DNA of 64,000 nucleotides, from the NCBI RefSeq assembly GCF_030347395.1, contig NZ_CP128170.1, forward strand, positions 930,001 to 994,000, written 5' to 3'. Of this stretch, positions 26,395 through 36,173 are shown piece after piece. This stretch comes from Microbacterium sp. ET2. Lineage in GTDB: Bacteria > Actinomycetota > Actinomycetes > Actinomycetales > Microbacteriaceae. Under the pieces are notes generated by a model. That model was not told the origin of the DNA and did no database searches. It worked only from the letters and a program-made list of their open reading frames with translations. The translations under genes and the position numbers were made by a program. Each line of letters starts with the position of its first letter. The stretch's first letter is position 1.

Positions 26395-26438
26395 ATACGG
26401 CGGCCGGGCGAGTCCGGCGGCCCAAAAAGAGAAGGGCG

Positions 26439-27908
26439 TCAGCTCTCCGCAGCGGCCTTGCGCTTGGCGAGGTCGAGGATCGACACGACGAGGGCGAGGG
26501 TGAGGAACGCGGCGACCGACAGCATCCCGAACAGATACGCGTCGTGATAGACGACGAGATCGTCGGCGGTGCCCTGCTCGCGGTTGATCGTGGCGTAGAA
26601 GAGCGAGAGCGCGACCGCGGTGCCGACGGCGGTGCCGATGCGCTGGCCGAGCTGTCCGACCGAGCCGGCGACGCCACCCTGCTTGACAGGGATCTCGGCC
26701 AGCGTGAGGGTCTGGTTCGGCGCGATCACGAGGCCACCCCCGAAGCCTCCGACGACCATCACCGCAGCCATCAGGTACGGCGTGAGGGCGGGAGCGGAGA
26801 AGACGGCGGCGGTGACGAGCCCGGCCACCGAGATCAGCACGCCGACGACGCCGAACACCACCACGGGACGCCCGAATCGGGTCACCAGGTTGCCGCCGAC
26901 CCACGAGGCGACCGCGCTCGCGAGCGCGAAGCCGATCGAGACCATCCCGGCGAAGACGGGCTCGAGGCCGAGTCCGAACTGCAGGTACAGCGTGGTCAGC
27001 AGGAACAGCGCGGGAAGCGCAGTGAAGTAGGTCGTCTGGATGATCGTGCCGTTGCGGTACGAGCCGATGCGGAACAGCCTCAGCGGGATGAGCGGCTGGC
27101 CGCCGCGCTCCTCGTACCGGCGCTCCCAGAGGAGGAAAAGCGCGAGGAACGCTGCGAAGGCGAGGAGCAGCCACCAGCGAGCGGGGTCGTCGTCGGGCGA
27201 CCCCGTGGTGAAGAGGAACGGCCACATCAGCGACACGACGGTCAGCCCGAACAGCAGCAGGCCGATCGGGTCGAGCTGGACCTTGCGGGCCGAGCGGGTG
27301 CGGGTGTCGGGCAGCAGCCACAGCACGAGCGCGATCGCGATCAGGCAGAGCGGGACGTTCATCCAGAAGATGAGGCGCCAGCCGTCGGTCTCGCCCCCGA
27401 GGGCGATGAGGAGACCGCCGATCGTGGGTCCGAAGGCAGTGGCGATGCCGATCGTCGCGCCGAAGAGACCGAACGCGCGGCCGCGCTCCTTCCCCTGGAA
27501 CAGCTCCTGAGCGGTGCCGAGCACCTGGGGCATCTGCATGCCCGCCGCGACCCCCTGCAGCAGGCGCGCGATGAGGAGCACGAGCGCGTTGGGGGCGAGG
27601 GCGCACAGGATGCTGGTGAGGGTGTACAGGGCCAGGCCGACGACGAACAGTGTGCGACGCGACCGCTGATCACCCAGCCGCCCCATCGGGACGAGCGTGA
27701 GGCCGAAGGTCAGCACGAAGCCCGACACGATGAGCTGCACCTCGGTCGACCCGGCGCCCAGACCCGTCTCGATCGACGGCAGGGCCACATTGACCTTGGT
27801 GAGGTCGAGGATCGTGAGCGCGGCGACGGCGACGCACACCCAGAACGCCTGCCACTTGCGGGCGTTCGAGAGCGGAATGATCGCAGTCGTCGGCGCGCTC
27901 GAGGTCAC
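26439..27908 (-). CDS. MFS drug:H+ antiporter-type transporter (DHA2/EmrB-like)
   Basis: A 489-residue permease with about 13-14 hydrophobic segments. It has motif A variant GRLGDQRSRRTLFVVG, the LDLTKVNVALPSIETGLG first-helix motif that is diagnostic of the DHA2 family, and motif C-like GFGGGLVIAPNQT. Such proteins export toxic organic compounds or dyes; the substrate is unknown. The GTG start overlaps the stop of the upstream 62-residue membrane protein by 4 nt (GTGA), indicating coupled translation. Confidence 0.9.
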   Translation of the reverse strand: MTSSAPTTAIIPLSNARKWQAFWVCVAVAALTILDLTKVNVALPSIETGLGAGSTEVQLIVSGFVLTFGLTLVPMGRLGDQRSRRTLFVVGLALYTLTSILCALAPNALVLLIARLLQGVAAGMQMPQVLGTAQELFQGKERGRAFGLFGATIGIATAFGPTIGGLLIALGGETDGWRLIFWMNVPLCLIAIALVLWLLPDTRTRSARKVQLDPIGLLLFGLTVVSLMWPFLFTTGSPDDDPARWWLLLAFAAFLALFLLWERRYEERGGQPLIPLRLFRIGSYRNGTIIQTTYFTALPALFLLTTLYLQFGLGLEPVFAGMVSIGFALASAVASWVGGNLVTRFGRPVVVFGVVGVLISVAGLVTAAVFSAPALTPYLMAAVMVVGGFGGGLVIAPNQTLTLAEIPVKQGGVAGSVGQLGQRIGTAVGTAVALSLFYATINREQGTADDLVVYHDAYLFGMLSVAAFLTLALVVSILDLAKRKAAAES

Positions 27909-28093
27909 TGCCGCTCCGACCCGTCCCGGGTGAAGACGGCGCGGAGCACGAAGAAGACGATCACCGCGACGATGGCGACGACGATCAGCTTGCCGATGAA
28001 CCACAGCAGCGAGAAGAGGATATTGACGAGGAACCACGCGATGACGACCGCGACGATCACTCCGATGACGGTCCAGATCGTGCCCTTGTTCAC
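27905..28093 (-). CDS. Small membrane protein coupled to the MFS exporter
   Basis: A 62-residue protein of almost uninterrupted hydrophobicity, with two helices (about residues 6-26 and 31-52), a short N-terminus MNKGT and a charged tail FTRDGSERQ. Start is a GTG with TAGGCT exactly 6 nt ahead (28105 to 28100), so the transcript is probably leaderless and this is the first gene of the exporter operon. It may be an accessory subunit, but no family is recognised. Confidence 0.75.
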   Translation of the reverse strand: MNKGTIWTVIGVIVAVVIAWFLVNILFSLLWFIGKLIVVAIVAVIVFFVLRAVFTRDGSERQ

Positions 28094-28229
28094 CCGGATA
28101 GCCTACGCCCGGCCGCGCGGACGGGACGCGCCTTGCGCCACTGGCCGGGGACGCCGCCGAGAAACCACATCTGCACCCACCCATCGCGCTGCGGTGGGAG
28201 GTCTCGGCGGAGGCGTGGTTCCTCGACGG

Positions 28230-31200
28230 TCAGGCGGAGAGGAGGGATGCCGCGACGGCGGCGTCCTGCCGGATGATGCTCGGCCCCTGCGGGGTGGCAC
28301 GCACATGCAGCTGCGCGGGGATGCGTTCCTTCATCGTCGCGACGTGGCTGATGAGCCCCACGGTGCGCCCACCCTGGCGGAGCTCGTCCAGCGTCGCCAT
28401 CGCCAGCTCGAGAGTGTCGTCGTCGAGTGAGCCGAAGCCCTCATCGATGAACAGGGTGTCGAGTCGCACGCCGCCGGCGCGCGCGGTGACGACTTCCGCG
28501 AGCCCGAGCGCGAGCGCGAGGGACGCAAGGAAGGTCTCCCCGCCCGACAGGGAGTGCGCGGGGCGGGCGGCGCCGGTGTGCGCGTCGAGGATCTCGAGGC
28601 CGAGGCCCGATGCCGCCCCGCGGGCGGCGAGCGCGTCGGTGTGCCGCAGCTGGTATCGACCGGACGACATGTCGCCGAGCCGCAGGTTCGCCGCCGCGAC
28701 GATCTCCTCCAGTTCGGCGGCGAGGACGAAGGACTCGAGGGTCATCCGGCGGGTATTGGGTGCGCGACCCGCGACGGTATCGGCCAATCGGGCGACGATC
28801 TGGTGCTCGTCGGCGAGCTCTGCGACGTCGTCGAGGGCGGCGCGCGCGCGGTCACGCAGGGCGCGAAGGCGTTCGGCAGTCGCTCCGGCGTCGGCGGCCG
28901 CGTCCACGGCTGCGACCCACGCGTCCCGCGCGACGATGAGGGCCGCTTCCGCGGCTGAGACGTCGACGAGCTCCTCCGGCTCGCCGGCGAGCGCGAGCTC
29001 GAGGTCGCGCAGCCGGTCGCGTTCGGCGCGCAGCGCCGCCTCGTGGGTGCGGATGCCTTCGTCGAGCGCGTCGCGCGCGGCAGCTGCGCGCAGGGCGACG
29101 CGCGCCTCGACCACGTCGCCGAAGCCGGATGCCGCGACACGGTCGTCACGGTCGGCGGCGGCGCGATCGGCGGCAGCCCTCGCGGTCTCGGCCGCCCGTC
29201 GGGCCGCGGCGAGCCGGGTGGCGCGGTCGCGCCGCAGCGTCGCCGCGTGAACGCGCGCTGCGACGGAGTCGTGGTCGCCGCGTGCCGCGGCGACCACGCG
29301 GCGTTTCTCGCGCAGTTCGGCGTCGTGGGCGGAAACCCTCTCGCGCAGGGCGGCGAGGTGGGCGGTGAGGCGCTCTCGCTCCCGGGCGGCCTCGGCCTCG
29401 AGCAGGGTGAGGGTCTCCAGCGTCGCCAGCAGTCGATCGCGCTCGGTGACGGCCTTCTCGCCGGCGGCGAGCGCAGCCTCCGCCGCGACCAGTGCTGCCG
29501 CTGCGTCATCGAGGTCGAGTCCGCCCGCCCGGGCTGCGGCGTGGGTCTGGGCCTCACGCGCGGAGCGGAACTCCTCGGCCGCGCGACGCGCCTGCTCGCC
29601 CGCCCGCTGCTGCGCCGCCTCGACGCGCTCGATGTCGTCGTCGGAGATGGGGTCGCTCGTCGGCTCGGCCGGATGCGGGTGGTCGGCCGATCCGCACACG
29701 GGGCAGGGTTCGCCGTCGACGAGGTCGGCGGCGAGCGAACCGGCCCGGTCGGCGGCGCGGCGGCGCAGCAGCGACACGACGGCCTCGTTCGCCGCCGCCG
29801 CAGCCTCGGCGGTGGCGAGCGACGCCTCCTCGGCGATCACGGTGAGCGGGGCGAGGTCGGCGGCCTCGGCAGCCGCGTCATGACGGGCCTGCGCCTCGTC
29901 GCGGCGTGTGCGCGCGGCATCCACTCCCGCGGCCGCGTCGCGGACCGGAGCGAGCTCGACCTCGACGGCGGCGCGCTGCACGGGAATCCGCGCCCGATCG
30001 GCGTCGAGCCGGGCGATCAGCTCCTCCTCATGGCGGATGCGTGCGACGTCGTCCGCGAGCGCCTGCTCGGCGGTATCCACCGTCTTCTCGACGATCTGCG
30101 CTTCGCGCCACACCGCCAGGTCTCCGGTCAGCTGCAGCACGAGGGCATCGAGCTCGTCCAGGGAGAGCGTGGGAAGGTCGAAGTCCCCTTCCTCGGCGCC
30201 GAGCTCATCAACCAGCATCTGCACCGCCCGCGTGGCGGCCACCCTCTCGGCATCGGCAGCGTCGGCTGCGTCCAGCGGTGCGCGGAGCGCCTCGGCGTCG
30301 CGGGCTGCCGCCAGCTCGCGACGCGCGAGGTCGACCGCCGGGATCTCGGCCTCCAGATCTGCCAGCGCGGCGCGCGAGCGCACACGGTCTTCCTGCATCT
30401 GTCGCAGCCGCCGCACCGCGGCGTGGTGGTCTTCGGCTCGGCGGTGCGCGGCCTCGGCGGAGTCGCGCGCGTTCCGCAGGGTCTCGGCCCGGTAGTCCGC
30501 GCGCTGCGCGCCGCGCTCGACGGCCTCCAGTCGCACTCCCACGGCGGAGGTGTCCGTCGCCGACGTGGTGCCCGCGTCGTCCATGAGCTCGTCGTCCGAG
30601 GCGCCGCCCGACTCTCGGACGGGGAACAGCCGCTCCGCCTCACTCAACAGCAGGGCGGCTGCACCCGTGGCGTCGGCGACCTCCCGCTCGACGGCGCGAC
30701 GGCGTTCCTCGAACGCATGGAGGTAGTCCTCGTAGGTGCGGGTCCCGAACAGGCGCCGCAGCAGTTTCTGACGGTCGTCGTTCTTCGCCAGGAGGAATTC
30801 GGCGAACCGGTTCTGTGCGAGGAGGATCACCTGGAGGAACTGCTGCTGGCTGAGCCCCAGGATCTCGTCGAGCTCCATCCCCACCTGGCGCGGTCCGCTC
30901 GCGAACCCCCGCCAGGCGCCGTCGACCAGCTCGGCGAGCTCGGCGTCCGCCGCGACGACGGTGAAGCCCTCGCCCCGGCGCTTACGGCGCGGGTAGTCCG
31001 GCGATCGCGTGACGCGGAAGCGGCGACCGGCCGTGGTGAACTCCACCGCGACGCTCGTCGGGTCATCCGGTCCGCAGTGATCGCTGCGCAGGCGCTTCTC
31101 GGCACCGTCGTAGCGCGGCACACCGCCGTACAGGGCGAAGCAGACGCCGTCGAGCACGCTCGACTTCCCGGCGCCGGTGCGGCCGGAGATGAGGAAGATC

Positions 31201-31286
31201 CCGTCGGCCTCGAAGGCGTCGAGGTCGACCACCTGACGCTCGCGGAACGGTCCGAACCCCTCGAGCTCGACGCGGTGAAGCTTCAC
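28230..31286 (-). CDS. sbcC: SbcC/Rad50-like DNA repair ATPase
   Basis: A 1018-residue SMC-like ATPase that with SbcD trims DNA ends and hairpins. N-terminal Walker A ISGRTGAGKSSVLDG, a long Ala/Arg/Glu-rich coiled coil interrupted near residue 526 by the zinc-hook GEPCPVCGSADHPHP, a second coiled-coil arm, then the ABC signature HSLSGGETFLASLAL and Walker B DTLFIDEGFGSLDD. Length is typical for Actinobacteria. Its ATG overlaps the sbcD stop by 4 nt, giving a strict sbcDC operon. The antisense open frames seen across it reflect composition bias. Confidence 0.96.
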   Translation of the reverse strand: MKLHRVELEGFGPFRERQVVDLDAFEADGIFLISGRTGAGKSSVLDGVCFALYGGVPRYDGAEKRLRSDHCGPDDPTSVAVEFTTAGRRFRVTRSPDYPRRKRRGEGFTVVAADAELAELVDGAWRGFASGPRQVGMELDEILGLSQQQFLQVILLAQNRFAEFLLAKNDDRQKLLRRLFGTRTYEDYLHAFEERRRAVEREVADATGAAALLLSEAERLFPVRESGGASDDELMDDAGTTSATDTSAVGVRLEAVERGAQRADYRAETLRNARDSAEAAHRRAEDHHAAVRRLRQMQEDRVRSRAALADLEAEIPAVDLARRELAAARDAEALRAPLDAADAADAERVAATRAVQMLVDELGAEEGDFDLPTLSLDELDALVLQLTGDLAVWREAQIVEKTVDTAEQALADDVARIRHEEELIARLDADRARIPVQRAAVEVELAPVRDAAAGVDAARTRRDEAQARHDAAAEAADLAPLTVIAEEASLATAEAAAAANEAVVSLLRRRAADRAGSLAADLVDGEPCPVCGSADHPHPAEPTSDPISDDDIERVEAAQQRAGEQARRAAEEFRSAREAQTHAAARAGGLDLDDAAAALVAAEAALAAGEKAVTERDRLLATLETLTLLEAEAARERERLTAHLAALRERVSAHDAELREKRRVVAAARGDHDSVAARVHAATLRRDRATRLAAARRAAETARAAADRAAADRDDRVAASGFGDVVEARVALRAAAARDALDEGIRTHEAALRAERDRLRDLELALAGEPEELVDVSAAEAALIVARDAWVAAVDAAADAGATAERLRALRDRARAALDDVAELADEHQIVARLADTVAGRAPNTRRMTLESFVLAAELEEIVAAANLRLGDMSSGRYQLRHTDALAARGAASGLGLEILDAHTGAARPAHSLSGGETFLASLALALGLAEVVTARAGGVRLDTLFIDEGFGSLDDDTLELAMATLDELRQGGRTVGLISHVATMKERIPAQLHVRATPQGPSIIRQDAAVAASLLSA

Positions 31287-32437
31287 GCGGTGACCTCCGC
31301 GACGATGCGCTCGTCGACGACGTCGGCGATGATCTCGCGCTCCCGATCGCCGGCACCCTCACCGTCCCGGACGTGCGCGAGAAAGGCGTCGATCAGCTCG
31401 AGGTCGTTCCGGGCGGCGCGGACGCGCCGGGCGTAGGTCGATCCGTCATCCGCGCTCACGCCTTCGGGTGTGTGCATCACCGTGGCGCAGTACGGGAAAC
31501 GTTCGAGCAGACGACGCATCGGATCGCGCTGCGGCGTCGGATCGGTGTACTGCACGCACACCCACGCGTCTTCCCACTCGGCGTGCTCCGACCCGGTGAG
31601 CAGATCGTCGAGCCGCCCGCGCACCGTGACCAACCGTCGCGGCACAGGGAGGGCCAGCCAGCCGACGGCCGCCAAGCCGTCGGCATCGAGGTCGACCAGC
31701 CATGAACCGCGCGGTTTGTCCGCCTCGCCGAAGCTGTAGTGCAGCGGCGCCCCGGCGTAGCGGACCGCCTCGGACAGCCGCTGGCGGCCGTGGATGTGGC
31801 CGAGCGCGACGTAGTCCAATCCGTCGAATGCGGCGAGCGGCACCACGTCGAGTCCGCCCTGCTGGATGTCGCGCTCGAGGCCCGACGTCGGCTCCACCCC
31901 TGCTGCGAAACAGTGCGCGATCGCCACGGAACGACCGCCGCGCGCGGCGAGGTCGGTCCGGATGACCCCGAGCGCCTGATCGAGGGCCTGCGCCTGGGAG
32001 CGGATCTCAGCACCGGTCCAGAGGTGACGGACGAGCGACGGTTCGAGAAAGGGGATGCCGTACACGTGGACGGGCCCGTGCTCGTCGGCCACCGTCACCG
32101 GCGTGCCGATCGCCGCAGGATCGGTGAGGACGTGGATGCCGTCGCGCAGCAGTCCGGCTTGGAAGCCCAGCCGCGCCGCGGAGTCGTGGTTGCCGCTCGT
32201 GACGATGACCCGGGCACCGGCGTCGCTGATGCCCCGCAGGGCATCGGTGAGCAGGCGGTAGCAGTCCGCAGCGGGCGCGGCCGAGTCGAAGACATCCCCC
32301 GCGACGATCACCAGATCGACGTCGTTCTCGCGCACCTGGACGACCAGGGCATCGAGGACACCGCGCAGCGCATCGAGGGTGGAATGGCCGTGGAACGACC
32401 GCCCGATGTGCCAGTCCGAGGTGTGCAGGATCCGCAT
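31283..32437 (-). CDS. sbcD: SbcD/Mre11-like exonuclease subunit
   Basis: A 384-residue calcineurin-fold nuclease with all phosphoesterase motifs: HTSDWHIGR, VIVAGDVFDS, TSGNHDSA and ALGHIHGRQ. The C-terminal capping domain follows from about residue 280. It partners with SbcC, whose gene overlaps it by 4 nt. The ATG at 32437 places MRILHTSDWH at the N-terminus, as in the family. TACGGT stands 7 nt ahead. The gene is divergent from an alpha/beta hydrolase. Confidence 0.96.
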   Translation of the reverse strand: MRILHTSDWHIGRSFHGHSTLDALRGVLDALVVQVRENDVDLVIVAGDVFDSAAPAADCYRLLTDALRGISDAGARVIVTSGNHDSAARLGFQAGLLRDGIHVLTDPAAIGTPVTVADEHGPVHVYGIPFLEPSLVRHLWTGAEIRSQAQALDQALGVIRTDLAARGGRSVAIAHCFAAGVEPTSGLERDIQQGGLDVVPLAAFDGLDYVALGHIHGRQRLSEAVRYAGAPLHYSFGEADKPRGSWLVDLDADGLAAVGWLALPVPRRLVTVRGRLDDLLTGSEHAEWEDAWVCVQYTDPTPQRDPMRRLLERFPYCATVMHTPEGVSADDGSTYARRVRAARNDLELIDAFLAHVRDGEGAGDREREIIADVVDERIVAEVTA

Positions 32438-32526
32438 GCTCCACACCGTAGGCGCAGGTGCCGACATCGCCCGGCTGCACCCCCGCGGTTCGCCGAGAAC
32501 ACAGCTCTCACCTAGGGTCGGGAGCA

Positions 32527-33288
32527 ATGAGCGACGCCCCCACCTTCGCGATCGAGCGTTTCACCCACGCGGGGGCGACGCTCGTCGCGCAGGAGTCCGG
32601 CGAGGGACGCGACCTCTTCGTCCTCATCCACGGGATCGGCATGGGCCGGTCGGCGTTCAGTGAGCTCGAGGGCCTTCTCGACGACATCGGCCGTGTGGTT
32701 TCGGTCGATCTTCCCGGGTACGGCGAGACACCCGAGCCCCGACGCGTGCTGTCGATGGAGGAGAACGCCGATGTCGTGGCCGCGTATCTGGCCGACCTCA
32801 CCGCCGGGGAGGATCGCGCGCGCATCGTGATCCTCGGTCACTCGATGGGCGCGCAGGTGGCGCTGGAGGTGGCCGCGCGGCATCCGCACCTCGTCGACGC
32901 CCTCGTGCTCGTCGGTCCGACCGTGGAACCGGGAGCGCGCTCAGCGGTGCGTCAGCTCTGGCGACTCGTCCGCGACATCATCCCCGAGAGCCCGCACGTG
33001 ATCGCCGTCGGGGCCCGGGAATATCTGAGGGCGGGCCCGCGCCTGCTCGCCAAGGTGCATGCGGTCATGGTGCACCGACCCGAGGTCACCGCCCGCCGGG
33101 TGAGCGCGCCCGCTCTGGTGATCCGCGGCGAGCGCGACATCGTCGTGCCCGTGGAGTGGGCCCGCCAGCTCGCCGAGGCACTTCCCGACGCGTGCCTGCG
33201 CGAAGTCGCGGAGTTCGGCCACGAGACCATGATCCGCAACGCCGGCCCCACCGCGACGCTCATCCGCGAGTTCCTCGCGGATCGGTGA
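32527..33288 (+). CDS. Alpha/beta hydrolase
   Basis: A 253-residue alpha/beta-hydrolase: oxyanion motif LIHGIGMGRSAF, DLPGYGETP, nucleophile elbow LGHSMGAQVAL, acid in RGERDIVVPVEWA and His in EFGHETMIRN. The cap is small. Substrate not identifiable. It is preceded by TAGGGT 8 nt before the start and also by GGGAG, so either a leaderless or a short-leader mRNA is possible. It converges with the acidic-protein pair. Confidence 0.88.
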   Translation: MSDAPTFAIERFTHAGATLVAQESGEGRDLFVLIHGIGMGRSAFSELEGLLDDIGRVVSVDLPGYGETPEPRRVLSMEENADVVAAYLADLTAGEDRARIVILGHSMGAQVALEVAARHPHLVDALVLVGPTVEPGARSAVRQLWRLVRDIIPESPHVIAVGAREYLRAGPRLLAKVHAVMVHRPEVTARRVSAPALVIRGERDIVVPVEWARQLAEALPDACLREVAEFGHETMIRNAGPTATLIREFLADR

Positions 33289-33292
33289 CCCC

Positions 33293-33607
33293 TCAGGCCT
33301 CTTCGTCGCCCGTCGTGACCTGCTCGGCGAGGTCGTCGACCTCGTCTTCCGACGCCTGCCCGCCGACGTCTTCGACACGCTCGCGCAGATCGTCCTCGAC
33401 CTTCTCGGGGTCGGGATCGGGGTCCTCGGCTCGTGCTTCGGCGGCGGCGACAGCACGCTCGGCCACGTCGTCCGCCGACTCGGATGCGGCGACGTCGGCG
33501 GATTCCCCGGGCGATTCGGATGCGGCATCGTCCGGCGCCTGCAACGGCCCGGCGGGCGGAATGCCGATGCCCACCGCCTCGTGGTCGGGCTCGCGCTCGT
33601 TCGCCAT
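33293..33607 (-). CDS. Small acidic, Ala/Glu/Asp-rich protein
   Basis: A 104-residue protein of low complexity: an N-terminal GIGIPPAGPLQAPDDAA, then repeating ESADVAASESADDVAERAVA, and a coiled-coil-like acidic end DLRERVEDVGGQASEDEVDD. No signal or membrane segment. It follows another acidic protein with a 1-nt overlap and has GAGGAGG before the ATG. Probably disordered; function unknown. Confidence 0.65.
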   Translation of the reverse strand: MANEREPDHEAVGIGIPPAGPLQAPDDAASESPGESADVAASESADDVAERAVAAAEARAEDPDPDPEKVEDDLRERVEDVGGQASEDEVDDLAEQVTTGDEEA

Positions 33608-33852
33608 CAGTCCTCCTCGGTCTGGTCGTCGGTGGAGAGGTCGGGGTCGAGACCCTGTGTGGGGACGTCGCTCTCGACGTCGCCGTCGCCGTCCGGGATC
33701 GTCTCGGGGTTGACCGGCAGCCCGGAGCGGTCGAGCGCCTCGGAGTCGGCGCCGGCGCTGCTGCGCTCGGCTGCGGCGGTGTCGTGCTGTTCGCCGAAGC
33801 CGCCGGCGGGGTCGGCGTTGATCACACCCTCGGGCAGGTCTCTGTCGTCCAT
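33607..33852 (-). CDS. Small acidic protein
   Basis: An 81-residue acidic protein beginning MDDRDLPEGVINADPAGGFG and containing LDRSGLPVNPETIPDGDGD, SDVPTQGLDPDLSTDDQTEED. Like the other small acidic proteins here, it lacks any hydrophobic core. CAGGAT lies 6 nt before the ATG. It is the first gene of a two-gene unit with the acidic protein ending at 33293. Confidence 0.65.
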   Translation of the reverse strand: MDDRDLPEGVINADPAGGFGEQHDTAAAERSSAGADSEALDRSGLPVNPETIPDGDGDVESDVPTQGLDPDLSTDDQTEED

Positions 33853-33913
33853 CCCGCCATCCTGCTCCTCGGCAGCCGACACGGCGCGGGGTTGACGGGT
33901 ACCCGTGACCTCG

Positions 33914-34330
33914 CTATCCGCCCTCACCCGCCTGCGCCGCGCGGTCGCGCCGGACGGCGCCACCCAGCAGCTGCCCCCCGCTGGTCAGCAGCGCGCGGCG
34001 CCAGGGCACCACGCCCTCGATCTCGATCTGGATCGAGATCGACAGCACAGTTCGGATCAACACGATGAGTCCGAGGATCAGGGCGTCCTCGACCGACGGC
34101 TTGGAGGTGATCGTTCGGATCAGGTCGGCTGCGACGAGGATCTCCAGCCCGAGCAGGATCGCCGAGCCGAGGGCGTTGCGCAGCACCGAGAAGGCCGCCC
34201 GACCACCCTCGCGGCGACGGAGGGACCGGGCACCGAGCACGAGCGCGATCACGAAGCCGATGATCATCGCGGCGGCGCCGGTCGCCTCGAAAGCGACGGC
34301 GACGCCGGAGAAGACCTCTTCGAGCCGCAC
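33914..34330 (-). CDS. DUF1622 family membrane protein
   Basis: A 138-residue protein with three hydrophobic helices (about residues 15-37, 55-75 and 85-105). The family pattern is clear in FSVLRNALGSAILLGLEILV, AADLIRTIT and LILGLIVLIRTVLSISIQIE. DUF1622 proteins have no assigned function. Start is GTG at 34330, with TACACT exactly 6 nt upstream (34342 to 34337), so a leaderless transcript is predicted. Confidence 0.85.
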   Translation of the reverse strand: MRLEEVFSGVAVAFEATGAAAMIIGFVIALVLGARSLRRREGGRAAFSVLRNALGSAILLGLEILVAADLIRTITSKPSVEDALILGLIVLIRTVLSISIQIEIEGVVPWRRALLTSGGQLLGGAVRRDRAAQAGEGG

Positions 34331-34374
34331 GGGCCCAGTGTAGGACCAGCGGGGCGTGGGGAGCGGAAAGGGGC

Positions 34375-34674
34375 TCAGGCCGTGGAACGCTGCCGCAGGA
34401 TGCCCGCGCGGTCGGGGTGCAGGTCGAACCAGTCTGCGACGTACCAGCACACCGGGATCACCTGACGACCCCCCTCTGCCTCGAGGTGCGCGACCGCCCG
34501 CTCGACCAGTTCGCCGGCGTAGCCCTTTCCGCGGAAGGTCGGAATCGTGTACGCCCGTGTCATGGCCACGGTGCGGCCGTCATCGTTGTAGTCCAGGACG
34601 CTGACGAGGTCGTCGCCGCGGTGCAGGGTGTACCGCGAGGCGTCCTTCTCGTCGGTGAAGCGCAGTTTGGTCAC
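34375..34674 (-). CDS. YjdJ-type short GNAT N-acetyltransferase
   Basis: A 99-residue minimal acetyltransferase: VAMTRAYTIPTFRGKGYAGELVERAV contains the acetyl-CoA loop, and VIPVCWYVADWFDLHPD is the hallmark of the short YjdJ/GTAT-like subgroup. Its in vivo substrate is unknown. The GTG start has TACCCT exactly 6 nt ahead (34686 to 34681) and no Shine-Dalgarno, favouring leaderless translation. Confidence 0.85.
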   Translation of the reverse strand: MTKLRFTDEKDASRYTLHRGDDLVSVLDYNDDGRTVAMTRAYTIPTFRGKGYAGELVERAVAHLEAEGGRQVIPVCWYVADWFDLHPDRAGILRQRSTA

Positions 34675-34727
34675 CCCGACAGGGTACGCCCGGTTCGCTG
34701 AGGCGGTGCTGAAGGAACGCCGAGCGC

Positions 34728-36173
34728 TCAGTCCGGGATGGCCCGCGTGCGTACGAGCTCCCGGTACCACCGCCCGCTGTCCTTCACGGTCCGCTCCAGC
34801 GTGTCGAAGTCGACGCGCACGATGCCGAACCGCTTGGCGTAGCCGTAGCCCCACTCGAAGTTGTCCAGGAGCGACCAGACGAAGTAGCCGCGGAGGTCGA
34901 CCCCTCGGGCCATCGCGCGGTGAGCCGCGGTGAAGTGCCGGCGCAGGTAGTCGAGGCGCTCGGGGTCGGGAACCGACCCGTCGGGGGCGACCTCGTCATC
35001 GAACGCGGCGCCGTTCTCGGTGACCATGAGCGCCTGGTCGGGAAACTGCCCGGAAAGCGACACCAAGAGTTCCTCAAGCCCCTCAGGGGCGATGTTCCAC
35101 CCCATGGCGGTGTACGGTCCCGGCTGCTCCACGAACTCCACAGCCTGGTCGCTTCCCGGCCACGCGGTCCCGCCGGCGACGCCCTTGTGCCCGTCGTTCA
35201 TCTGCTTGGGCGAAACGCCGTCCCAGAGGCGCACAGTGGCGGTCGAGTAGTAATTGACGCCCAGCACATCGATCGGCTGATGGATGTCGCGAAGATCGCC
35301 GTCCTGGACGAAGGCCCAGTCGGTCACCCCCGCGGTGTCCTGGAGCAGATCCTCCGGGTATTCGCCGCGCAGCATCGGTCCGGTGAAGGCGCGATTGGCC
35401 AGCGCATCGATCCGCCGCATCGCCTCGTCCGCGCCGTCGCCGACGCCGCGGAGTACGTGGAAGTTGAGGGTCACCGAGTACTCCGGCGATCCGGTCGAGG
35501 TGGCCCGGAGCGCCTGCAGCGCCCGGCCGTGCGCGAGGTTCAGGTGGTGCACCGCCGCGAGCGCCGCGGCCGGCTCGTGCCGGCCAGGAGCGTGACCGCC
35601 CTGGCCGTAGCCGAGGTAGGCCGAGCACCACGGCTCGTTCAGCGTCGTCCAGGTGTGGACGCGGTCGCCGAACGCCTCGCCCGCCACCTCGGCGTAGCGC
35701 GCGAAGGCGTCGACCGTCGCGCGCGCCGGCCAGCCGCCGGCATCCTCCAGCGGCTGCGGCAGATCCCAGTGGTACAGGGTGGCGACCGGACGGATGTCGC
35801 GGGCGAGCAGTCCGTCGATGAGGCGGGAGTAGAAGTCCAGACCTGCCTGGTTCACCTCTCCGGTGCCGGCGGGAACGATCCGCGGCCACGCGATCGAGAA
35901 GCGGTAGGCCTCGAGCCCCAGATCCTTCATGAGGTCGAGGTCGCTCTCCCACCGGTGGTAGTGGTCGCACGCGACATCGCCGGTGTCACCGTTCCAGACT
36001 TTGCCGGGGGTCTGGGAGAAGGTGTCCCAGATGGACGGACCGCGGCCGTCCTCGTTCGCAGCTCCTTCGATCTGGTACGACGCCGTCGCCGACCCGAAGG
36101 TGAAGTCGGCCGGGAACACCAGCCCCGAATCGCGGTAGTCCGCTCGTCCCTCGGCCACGTTGTCCCCCGTCAT
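34728..36173 (-). CDS. GH1 family beta-glucosidase
   Basis: A 481-residue glycoside hydrolase family 1 enzyme without signal peptide. The acid/base Glu is in WTTLNEPWC (about residue 181) and the nucleophile Glu in [11 protein letters not shown] (about residue 386); the N-terminal [15 protein letters not shown] and [10 protein letters not shown] are family signatures. It removes beta-linked glucose or related residues from imported oligosaccharides. The gene is last in the sugar operon and overlaps the GH31 gene by 4 nt (ATGA). Confidence 0.95.
   Translation of the reverse strand: MTGDNVAEGRADYRDSGLVFPADFTFGSATASYQIEGAANEDGRGPSIWDTFSQTPGKVWNGDTGDVACDHYHRWESDLDLMKDLGLEAYRFSIAWPRIVPAGTGEVNQAGLDFYSRLIDGLLARDIRPVATLYHWDLPQPLEDAGGWPARATVDAFARYAEVAGEAFGDRVHTWTTLNEPWCSAYLGYGQGGHAPGRHEPAAALAAVHHLNLAHGRALQALRATSTGSPEYSVTLNFHVLRGVGDGADEAMRRIDALANRAFTGPMLRGEYPEDLLQDTAGVTDWAFVQDGDLRDIHQPIDVLGVNYYSTATVRLWDGVSPKQMNDGHKGVAGGTAWPGSDQAVEFVEQPGPYTAMGWNIAPEGLEELLVSLSGQFPDQALMVTENGAAFDDEVAPDGSVPDPERLDYLRRHFTAAHRAMARGVDLRGYFVWSLLDNFEWGYGYAKRFGIVRVDFDTLERTVKDSGRWYRELVRTRAIPD

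Noticed and set aside
29043..31436. Long plus-strand open frame of nearly 800 codons
   Set aside because: It lies wholly antisense to sbcC and into sbcD. Its composition (Gly, Val, Arg, Leu) is that of an antisense frame of a GC-rich gene, and it has no domain motifs.
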